This document shows positions 58,182 through 64,000 of a stretch of DNA of 64,000 nt, piece by piece (the first letter of the stretch is position 1; each line of letters begins with the position of its first letter). Where the stretch lies: the NCBI RefSeq assembly GCF_008373755.1, contig NZ_VUJV01000001.1, positions 496,001-560,000 of the forward strand, in the 5' to 3' direction. This DNA is from Nocardioides humilatus (GTDB taxonomy: Bacteria; Actinomycetota; Actinomycetes; Propionibacteriales; Nocardioidaceae). Under the pieces are notes generated by a model. It worked only from the letters and a program-made list of their open reading frames with translations. It was not told the DNA's origin and searched no databases. The position numbers and the translations under genes were made by a program.

Positions 58182-58538
58182 TCAGTTGTGAACAGGCGAC
58201 CACAGCACGGCGACGCAGACCTCGGCGACGGCGAGCAGGAGCAGGCCGGCCCAGAGGCCCTTGGGGATCGACGCCTTGCGCATGTTGGCCATCACGAGCA
58301 CGAGCAGCACGAGACCGATGCTGAACTTCACGGCGATCTTGGCGTGGTTGACCGAGCCGTCGCCGCCCTCCAGCACCCCCACCAGTGCAAGCCCGGCGAG
58401 GAACGCGGTGCCGACGCCGTCACGCATGACGCCGGTGACCTTCTTCTCCGGCGAGCCCGCCTGGGCGAGAAGACCACCCAGCAGCGCCGAGAAGCCGAGG
58501 ATGTGGACGATCAGGAGGATCAGACGCAGCGTGTCCAT
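58182..58538 (-). CDS. Small integral membrane protein, unknown function
   Basis: A 118-aa protein with four hydrophobic helices (LRLILLIVHILGFSALLGGLLAQ, GTAFLAGLALVGVLEGG, IAVKFSIGLVLLVLVMANM, GLWAGLLLLAVAEVCVAVLW) and almost no loops. The layout is like small DUF-type haem or quinone membrane proteins, and a His in helix 1 (IVHILGF) and NHAKIAVK could bind haem, but that is speculative. It lies just downstream of the response regulator on the same strand. Confidence 0.8.
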   Translation of the reverse strand: MDTLRLILLIVHILGFSALLGGLLAQAGSPEKKVTGVMRDGVGTAFLAGLALVGVLEGGDGSVNHAKIAVKFSIGLVLLVLVMANMRKASIPKGLWAGLLLLAVAEVCVAVLWSPVHN

Positions 58539-58557
58539 GGCGGCAGCGTAGTGAGCC

Positions 58558-59208
58558 TCAGAGCAGGCGCCGGTCAGAGGCCCACTTGGTCAGCTCGTGA
58601 CGCGAGGAGAGCTGCAGCTTGCGCAGCACGGCCGACATGTGGGTCTCGACGGTCTTGATCGAGATGAAGAGCTCCTTGGCGACCTCCTTGTAGGAGTAGC
58701 CGCGCGCGATCAGCCGCATCACCTCGCGCTCGCGCTCGGTCAACCGGTCGAGGTCCTCGTCGATGTCGGCGACCTCGATGGAGCCGGCGAACGCGTCGAG
58801 CACGAACCCCGCCAACCGCGGCGAGAACACAGCGTCGCCGTCGGAGACCCGCTGGATCGCGCTGACCAGCTCGGGGCCGGTGATCGTCTTCGTGACGTAG
58901 CCGCGGGCGCCGCCCCGGATGGTGCCGATGACGTCTTCAGCGGCGTCGCTCACCGACAAAGCGAGGAAGCGCGGCGGGCTGCTGTGGGTCGCCAGCCTCC
59001 GGATCACTTCGACGCCTCCACCACCGGGAAGGTGCACGTCGAGGAGTACGACGTCGGGCGACTCCGCCACGATCGCGGCCACTGCGGTGTCGACGTCCTC
59101 GCCCTCGCCGACGACCTCGACGACGCCGGCGCCGGTCGTGGCGAGCTCGGCCGTCACGCCTCGTCGGAACATCGCGTGGTCGTCCACGACCACCACTCGC
59201 ACCGTCAT
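58558..59208 (-). CDS. LuxR-type response regulator
   Basis: A 216-aa NarL/FixJ response regulator. The receiver domain begins RVVVVDDHAMFRRGV, with the phosphoacceptor Asp in VVLLDVHLPGGGG near residue 57 and Lys in GYVTKTITG. The C-terminal LuxR helix-turn-helix reads LTEREREVMRLIARGYSYKEVAKELFISIKTVETHMSAVLRKL. Its start overlaps the stop of the kinase gene by 4 nt (ATGA), so it is the cognate regulator. Confidence 0.95.
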   Translation of the reverse strand: MTVRVVVVDDHAMFRRGVTAELATTGAGVVEVVGEGEDVDTAVAAIVAESPDVVLLDVHLPGGGGVEVIRRLATHSSPPRFLALSVSDAAEDVIGTIRGGARGYVTKTITGPELVSAIQRVSDGDAVFSPRLAGFVLDAFAGSIEVADIDEDLDRLTEREREVMRLIARGYSYKEVAKELFISIKTVETHMSAVLRKLQLSSRHELTKWASDRRLL

Positions 59209-60488
59209 CTGTTCTCCCCCTCGTGGTCACGCCCGAGGTGCAGCCGCACCTCGGTGCCCTCGCCAGGAGCCGACCGCACATCAGCGGTCCCTCCGTGGCG
59301 GTGCATCCGGTCGATGATGCTGCGACGCACGCCGAGGCGGTCCTCGGGGGTCGCGTCCGGGTCGAAGCCGGCGCCGCGGTCGCGCACGTAGATGTCGACC
59401 GCGGGGCCGGTGATCTCGGCATAGACGTCGATGCGCAGGACGCCGGCGTGCTTGGCCGCGTTGGTCGTCGCCTCGCGGGCGGCGGAGACGATCGGGCGCA
59501 GGGTCTCGTCGAAGTCGCAGTCGCCGACCGCGACGACGTCGACGGTGAGGCCGTAGGCGTCCTCGATCTCGCCCGCCATGGCGCGCAAGGAGCTTGCCAC
59601 GGTGCTCTCATCCAGAGACTCGGTCGAGAAGAGCCAGGCGCGCAGGTCGCGCTCCTGCGAGCGAGCCAGCCGCGCGGCGTCGGTCGGGTTCTTCTGGATC
59701 AGGGCGAGGGTCTGGAGCACGGAGTCGTGCAGGTGGGCGGCGACGTCGGCGCGTTCCTGGGTGCGGACCCGCTCCTCGCGCTCGTCGCTGAGCTCCGCGG
59801 CGAGCCGGTAGATCCACGGCCCGGCGACGATCGCCAGGCCGCCCAGACCCAGCAGCACGGCCAGCGTCACGTCACGCGCGAGCGACAGGGAGCCGCCCCG
59901 CAGCGAGAAGAGGACGATCGCGACGATGATGAGGCCGACGCCTGCGGCGAGCCGCGCGTACGACGCCCAGCCCCCCGAGCCCAGGACGATCCGCACAGGG
60001 TCGATCCGGCCGGTGGCGTCGACCCAGCGCTCGCGTTGGGCCTCGTCGGCCTGGCGCCACAGCAGCGCGACGCCGACGATCCCGATGCCGAGCGGCCACA
60101 CCCAGCCACCCGCGCCGAGGATGCCCTGGAGCACGAAGACCGCACCGATGCCGAGGGCGCCGAGCACGATGACCGGGCCGAGGTCGCTGAGTCGGCGGAC
60201 CGGCCCGGGGCGACGTCCGCCGCGGCTGGCGCTCGCGAGCCCGGGGGCCAGCGCGGAGGTGGGCGGACCGGCGGGCAGCATCGCCCAGAGCACGGCGTAG
60301 GCCGCGATGCCGACCCCGCCGAGGACCGCTCCGACGACGAAGCCGACGCGCACCATCAGCACGCTGATCGCCAGGTGCTCGGCCAGGCCGGCGGCGACGC
60401 CGCCGATGACCGGCTCGCGCAGGTCGCGGTAGGCACGTCGTACGTCGCGGGGAGCCTGCGCCGCGGGTGCGCCCAAAGTCGTCGTCAT
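59205..60488 (-). CDS. PspC-domain sensor histidine kinase
   Basis: A 427-aa membrane kinase of the NarL-partner class. An N-terminal PspC domain (RDLREPVIGGVAAGLAEHLAISVLMVRVGFVV) is followed by several hydrophobic helices. The dimerisation and phosphoacceptor segment ERADVAAHLHDSVLQTLALIQ holds the His near residue 240, and the ATPase domain shows ATTNAAKHAG, DRGAGFD and GEGTEVRL. The ATG at 60488 is chosen because the protein then begins with the PspC domain. The PspC domain suggests response to envelope stress. Divergent from a second PspC protein. Confidence 0.94.
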   Translation of the reverse strand: MTTTLGAPAAQAPRDVRRAYRDLREPVIGGVAAGLAEHLAISVLMVRVGFVVGAVLGGVGIAAYAVLWAMLPAGPPTSALAPGLASASRGGRRPGPVRRLSDLGPVIVLGALGIGAVFVLQGILGAGGWVWPLGIGIVGVALLWRQADEAQRERWVDATGRIDPVRIVLGSGGWASYARLAAGVGLIIVAIVLFSLRGGSLSLARDVTLAVLLGLGGLAIVAGPWIYRLAAELSDEREERVRTQERADVAAHLHDSVLQTLALIQKNPTDAARLARSQERDLRAWLFSTESLDESTVASSLRAMAGEIEDAYGLTVDVVAVGDCDFDETLRPIVSAAREATTNAAKHAGVLRIDVYAEITGPAVDIYVRDRGAGFDPDATPEDRLGVRRSIIDRMHRHGGTADVRSAPGEGTEVRLHLGRDHEGENR

Positions 60489-60632
60489 GATGCTCCAATC
60501 GTCACACAGCGAAGGGCCCCGGAGCAGCGGGTAGAACCCTGACCCGACCCCGAGATGGCGGGCCCCCGGATGCGGGAAGATCAGGGCACTCCCCGATGGT
60601 GCGCACCCGCGCGACAGCCCAGTCTGGATGAC

Positions 60633-61856
60633 ATGACCACCACTCCTCCCGAGGCGCCGAGCGGCCCGACCGAGCCGCCGCAGCCGCCGCAGGCTCAGCA
60701 ACCGGCCGGCCCTCGCGTCACCCGCGACGAGGCCAAGGACTTCGGCCGGATCCGCCGCAGCCTCCACGACCGCAAGATCGCGGGCGTGGCGGGCGGCGTG
60801 GCCCGCCACTTCGACGTCGACCCGCTTCTCGTGCGCGTGGCGTTCGTCCTGCTGGCGATCTTCGGGGGCGGTGGCCTCCTGGCCTACGCCGCCGGCTGGC
60901 TCCTCATCCCCGAGGAGGGCAGCGACGAGGGTGTGGTCCGGGTCGACCACCGCACCCGCACCGTGCTGCTCGCCATCGTCGGCGTGATCTGCGCGCTGTC
61001 GCTCATCGGCGACTCGCTCGGCGGCTGGGGCTTCCCGTGGCCGCTGGCCATCATCGGCCTCGTGATCGCCGCGGTCGCCGCCGGCACCCGACCCAAGCCG
61101 CACCCCGGACCGCTCCCGAGCCAGGGCTGGGTCCAGCCGAGCGCACCGGTCGTGACGAGCGGCCCGAGCGCGCCGGGGAGCTCCGCACCGCAGCAGGCGG
61201 GCGCGCCGACGTACTCCCCCTACAAGGCGCCGAAGCCCGCCGACCCGCGCCGCCGCGGGCCGCTCCTCTTCTGGTTCACGATGGGCCTGGCAACGGTGGG
61301 CGTGGCACTGGTCGCGACCCTCGACCTCGCGGGCTGGGACGCGCCGCCGTCGGCCTATCCCGCCGCCGTGCTCGCGGCCTGCGGCACGATGCTCGTGGTC
61401 GGCTCCGTCTATGGCCGGGCTGGCGGGTTGATCTTCGTCGGCCTCGTGGCCGCGTTCGCCACGCTCGTCACCTCGATCGTCGACGACATCACGGCCGGGC
61501 AGCTCGACGAGCACCCGCAGACCGCTGAACAGGTCGACGACCGCTACTACGTCGGCGCGGGAGAGATCATCCTCGACCTCACCGACCTCTCACCCGCCGA
61601 GCTCGAGGAGCTCGACGGCCGCACGATCGAGGCGGAGGCCCGCTTCGGCCACATCCTCGTGCAGGTGCCCGACGACGGCCTGGCCGTGCAGGTCAACAGC
61701 GACATCGAGGGCGGCGGCGAGAGCGTCATCTTCGGCGACCGTCGCGACGACTCGCTCGACGGCCACCACAGCGGAGGCGTCGGTGCTCCCGAGATCACCT
61801 TGGACCTCCAGGTGTTCTTCGGGCAGATCGAGGTCGAGACGAAGGAGGCAGCGTGA
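60633..61856 (+). CDS. PspC-domain membrane protein
   Basis: A 407-aa protein: a Pro/Gln-rich N-terminus, then a PspC domain (DRKIAGVAGGVARHFDVDPLLVRVAFVLLAIFGGGGLLAYAAGWLLIPEE, about residues 50-100), two further membrane regions and a C-terminal beta-rich cell-wall-active-antibiotics-response type domain (GEIILDLTDLSPAELEELDGRTIEAEARFGHILVQVP). It probably forms the input partner of the divergent PspC kinase, as in LiaF/PspC systems. The ATG at 60633 is used; the intergenic region to the kinase is 144 nt. Confidence 0.92.
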   Translation: MTTTPPEAPSGPTEPPQPPQAQQPAGPRVTRDEAKDFGRIRRSLHDRKIAGVAGGVARHFDVDPLLVRVAFVLLAIFGGGGLLAYAAGWLLIPEEGSDEGVVRVDHRTRTVLLAIVGVICALSLIGDSLGGWGFPWPLAIIGLVIAAVAAGTRPKPHPGPLPSQGWVQPSAPVVTSGPSAPGSSAPQQAGAPTYSPYKAPKPADPRRRGPLLFWFTMGLATVGVALVATLDLAGWDAPPSAYPAAVLAACGTMLVVGSVYGRAGGLIFVGLVAAFATLVTSIVDDITAGQLDEHPQTAEQVDDRYYVGAGEIILDLTDLSPAELEELDGRTIEAEARFGHILVQVPDDGLAVQVNSDIEGGGESVIFGDRRDDSLDGHHSGGVGAPEITLDLQVFFGQIEVETKEAA

Positions 61857-62146
61857 TGAGCGAGCCGGAGACCACTCCCGTCGAGGAGACCCAGACCATC
61901 CCGGCCCAGACCATCGCGGCCGAGCCGCGCGGCTGGCACCCGGTCAACATCAGCCACCTGGTGATGGGCGTCGCGTTCGCGGGCCTCTTCACGGTCTGGG
62001 CGCTGATCAGCTCCGACACCGTCGAGCTCGTCGACGCCCACTGGCTGTTGCCGTTGCCATGGCTGGTGGCGGGGGTCGTCGGCCTGGTTGCGACGGTTCT
62101 GCGCAACGCCCGCCGCCGCGACGGCAAGATGTCCGGGTGGATCTGA
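61856..62146 (+). CDS. Small membrane protein, unknown function
   Basis: A 96-aa protein with an acidic Thr/Glu-rich N-terminus and two hydrophobic helices (HLVMGVAFAGLFTVWALIS and WLLPLPWLVAGVVGLVATVL), ending in a basic tail. The ATG at 61856 shares one base with the stop of the PspC gene (TGATG) and has GGAGG 7 nt upstream; a GTG at 61853 is an alternative. Coupling to the PspC gene suggests a shared envelope role. Confidence 0.85.
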   Translation: MSEPETTPVEETQTIPAQTIAAEPRGWHPVNISHLVMGVAFAGLFTVWALISSDTVELVDAHWLLPLPWLVAGVVGLVATVLRNARRRDGKMSGWI

Positions 62147-62679
62147 TCTCCTTCCCGGGCCTGACGTCGCTGCCCGCCGTCGACCACCCCGCGCTCGTCG
62201 CGCCCCGTGTCGCCGCCGCGCTGGCCTCCTGGCCGGACGCGAGCGGCGTCGCGGTCGTCGAGATCGACCCCGATCTCGCCGACACGGCTGCGATGAGCGC
62301 GGCCTACGACCTCCCGCTCGACACCGGCGTCAACTGCGTGCTGGTCGCCGGGCGTCGCGACGGCGAGGAGCGGATCGCCGCCTGCCTGGTCCGCGCCGAC
62401 ACCCGCGCCGACGTCAACCGCACGGTCAAGCAGCTCCTCGACGTCCGCAAGGCCTCTTTCCTACCGATGGACCGGGCCGTCACCGAGTCGGAGATGGAGT
62501 ACGGCGGCATCACCCCCGTCGGCCTCCCCGCCACCTGGCGGCTCCTGATCGATGCCCGGGTGCCGGAGGTGCCCGCCGCGATCATCGGCTCCGGCGTACG
62601 GCGCTCCAAGCTGCTCCTCCCCGGAGCGCTGCTCGCGGCGCTGCCGGGTGCCGAAGTCGTCGAGGGACTGGCAGGCTGA
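62137..62679 (+). CDS. YbaK/EbsC-family aminoacyl-tRNA deacylase-like protein
   Basis: A 180-aa protein with the YbaK/ProX fold, whose members hydrolyse misacylated tRNA such as Cys-tRNA-Pro. Typical segments are NCVLVAGRRDGEERIAACLV, RTVKQLLDVRKASFLPMDRAV and MEYGGITPVGLPATW, the usual LSVKKVSFA/GGVSPVGLP-like signatures. The GTG at 62137 (VDLISFPGLTSLPAVDHP) overlaps the preceding gene by 10 nt; the start is uncertain. The exact tRNA substrate is not known. Confidence 0.88.
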   Translation: MDLISFPGLTSLPAVDHPALVAPRVAAALASWPDASGVAVVEIDPDLADTAAMSAAYDLPLDTGVNCVLVAGRRDGEERIAACLVRADTRADVNRTVKQLLDVRKASFLPMDRAVTESEMEYGGITPVGLPATWRLLIDARVPEVPAAIIGSGVRRSKLLLPGALLAALPGAEVVEGLAG

Positions 62680-62683
62680 GGCC

Positions 62684-63613
62684 ATGATCCGCCGCGCGCT
62701 CGTCGCAGTCGTCGCGATCGCCCTGCTGGCCGGGTGCGACGACACCACCGACGAGCCGAAGGCCGATCCCGGCTCGTCGACGAGCGCGACTGGCAGCGCG
62801 AGCCCGAGCGGCTCCCCCTCCCCGATCGACCCCGGGCCGGTCGTGAAGTGCCCGAAGGGCATCATCGAGATCGACCCGGCACTGCCCGACGCCGTACCGG
62901 AGGGGGCGACTTCAGTCCGGCTGTGTGCAGCCGCTCCGGGGAAGGTGACCCAACCCCTCGACGCGCTCACGACGAACGTCACGGCCATCGTCCAGGCGGT
63001 CAACGGCCAGCGGCTCGTCAAACGCGGGTGCGCGGACCACCAGCTGCCGGCCTACCAGCTCGCCTTCGGCTATCCCGACGGCACGACCTTCGTGGTCGCT
63101 GGCCGGTTCACCTATTGCGCCGAGCTCCTCGTCGGGAGCGCGCGCCGAGCGCGAGCGAAGCCGGCCTTGGACCGATTCGTCCGAGTGCTGCTCGACCAGC
63201 GACAAGCATCGTCACCTCCTGCCCGGGCGGTCGATGCTCGCGACATCGGTTGCGAGCAGCCGAGCCCGGAATGGACATCGCAGCTAGCGCGACCGGTCGA
63301 CCTGATCGTCGCGGTGCTCTGTTACGGCGATCCGGAACATCCTGAACAGGCGCACCGGCTGGTGATCCGTCCCGGTGACCTCGAGATCCTGGTGGCGAGC
63401 ATGCGCAAGGACCGGGTCTCGACCTACGGTGCACTCGGCTGCACCTACTTCCAGAGGAACGATTACTGGATCGTCGGTGCGAGTGCGTGGGGTGACCCGA
63501 TCTCGATGCGCCGGGGCTGCGGCGACCTCGCCGTCGCGCCGAACTTCGACTGGGACCCCCGCGGCGAAGCGCGACGGATCCGGCAGGACCTGATCGCCCG
63601 AGCCCACCGATAA
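62684..63613 (+). CDS. Putative lipoprotein of unknown function
   Basis: A 309-aa lipoprotein with signal IRRALVAVVAIALLAGC (lipobox LLAGC, Cys18) and a Ser/Pro-rich linker to about residue 50. The mature region is Cys-rich (VVKCPKG, SVRLCAAAP, KRGCADHQ, RFTYCAELL, DIGCEQPS, VAVLCYGD, GALGCTYF, RRGCGD), implying several disulfides. No family is recognised. It lies 4 nt after the YbaK-like gene and 56 nt before a sigma gene; a sensory link to that sigma factor is possible. Confidence 0.82.
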   Translation: MIRRALVAVVAIALLAGCDDTTDEPKADPGSSTSATGSASPSGSPSPIDPGPVVKCPKGIIEIDPALPDAVPEGATSVRLCAAAPGKVTQPLDALTTNVTAIVQAVNGQRLVKRGCADHQLPAYQLAFGYPDGTTFVVAGRFTYCAELLVGSARRARAKPALDRFVRVLLDQRQASSPPARAVDARDIGCEQPSPEWTSQLARPVDLIVAVLCYGDPEHPEQAHRLVIRPGDLEILVASMRKDRVSTYGALGCTYFQRNDYWIVGASAWGDPISMRRGCGDLAVAPNFDWDPRGEARRIRQDLIARAHR

Positions 63614-63619
63614 CCCACT

Positions 63620-63646
63620 GACAACCTTTCCCCACCCCTCACCGCT
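63620..63646 (+). promoter_or_regulatory. Possible ECF-type promoter of the second sigma gene
   Basis: GACAACC (63620-63626), 16-nt spacer, CGCT (63643-63646). AACC and the spacing match the promoters at 43152 and 45844, but the -10 is CGCT, not CGTA, so a related but distinct sigma may read it. Confidence 0.4.
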
Positions 63647-63669
63647 TATGACGGCTGAGAGGAGGGCCG

Positions 63670-64000
63670 ATGGAGCAGGCAGTGATGAGTCCAGACACGA
63701 GGGCCGACGAGACCTTCGACGGTTTCGTGGCCGCGCGCGGGGATGCCCTGTGGCGGTCGGCGTGGTTGCTCACGACCGACCACCAGCTGGCCGAGGACCT
63801 GGTGCAGACGGCGCTCGCGAAGAGTTTCCGCGCCTACGACCGCATCGGTCCCGGCGGGTTCGAGCCCTACGTGCGGCGGGTCATGTTCACGACCTACATA
63901 TCCTGGTGGCGCCGCAAGTGGCGCGGCGAACGGCCGACCGAGGTGCTCCCCGAGACCGGGGTGACCGGACCCGACACCGATGCTCGCAACGACCTGGTCG
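63670..64000 (+). CDS. ECF sigma factor, SigE family (3' end cut by window)
   Basis: The first 110 residues of a second SigE-family sigma factor. Region 2 is visible: FDGFVAARGDALWRSAWLLTTDHQLAEDLVQTALAKSFRAYDRI, then EPYVRRVMFTTYISWWRRKWRGERPTE. The ATG at 63670 has GAGGAGG upstream. Region 4 lies beyond the right edge. It differs from the sigma encoded at 43241 and is preceded by an AACC-N16-CG element, suggesting autoregulation. Confidence 0.9.
   Translation, partial: MEQAVMSPDTRADETFDGFVAARGDALWRSAWLLTTDHQLAEDLVQTALAKSFRAYDRIGPGGFEPYVRRVMFTTYISWWRRKWRGERPTEVLPETGVTGPDTDARNDLV

Overview
The window is chromosomal DNA of a high-GC actinobacterium. Gene order, heavy use of GTG starts, stop/start overlaps of the GTGA type and protein sequence style fit Nocardioides or a close relative (Propionibacteriales); this is inferred from recall of family sequences, not from a search. 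No tRNA, rRNA, CRISPR array, transposase or phage integrase is visible.

Layout. 1-2713 (minus): a BMP-family substrate-binding lipoprotein and its ABC ATPase, which runs off the left edge. 2866-9042 (minus): mutA-mutB-meaB (methylmalonyl-CoA mutase and its G-protein chaperone) and an M20 amidohydrolase. 9151-11647: a VOC protein, a GT4 glycosyltransferase and an AraC/DinB fusion. 11699-18867: two succinate dehydrogenases transcribed divergently, an Sdh1-type operon (minus) and a type-B sdhCAB operon (plus), with a DtxR/IdeR-like iron box between them. 18925-24462 (minus): a TIGR03032-like protein coupled to an ELWxxDGT repeat protein, then yihY, a 2H phosphoesterase and trpS. 24523-27324: MFS pump, TetR regulator and a divergent alpha/beta hydrolase around a perfect palindrome. 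27359-35553: DUF402 protein, FMN glutamate-synthase-like protein, alkD, monomeric icd, aquaporin, a lipoprotein and mdh.

35758-41115 (minus) is the conserved actinobacterial block perM / purN - ZTP riboswitch - purH - folD - DUF3017, and 52249-58135 is the equally conserved sucD-sucC / M23 peptidase / pcrA block. These blocks are close neighbours in mycobacteria. Here they are separated by about 11 kb of accessory genes: a membrane-tethered sigma-like/sensor fusion, a SigE-family ECF sigma factor overlapping its membrane partner, a lipoprotein sharing a module with that partner, a P450, a VOC protein, and two tandem exported Gly/Val-repeat proteins with an N-terminal coiled coil before a twin-arginine signal. 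The sigma operon and the lipoprotein gene carry the same ECF-type promoter (GCAACC, 16 nt, CGTA), so they look like a small self-contained regulon. This is the best candidate here for an undescribed envelope-signalling system.

58182-64000: a small membrane protein, a response regulator and PspC-domain histidine kinase divergent from a second PspC-domain protein, a YbaK-like protein, a lipoprotein, and the start of a second SigE-family sigma gene cut by the right edge.

Other points of note: a dispersed 33-bp repeat sits in frame inside meaB and recurs at 9560; the DUF3017 gene seems to start at a CTG overlapping the folD stop; the purH leader shows a ZTP aptamer with mutually exclusive pairings that would hide or expose the Shine-Dalgarno sequence.
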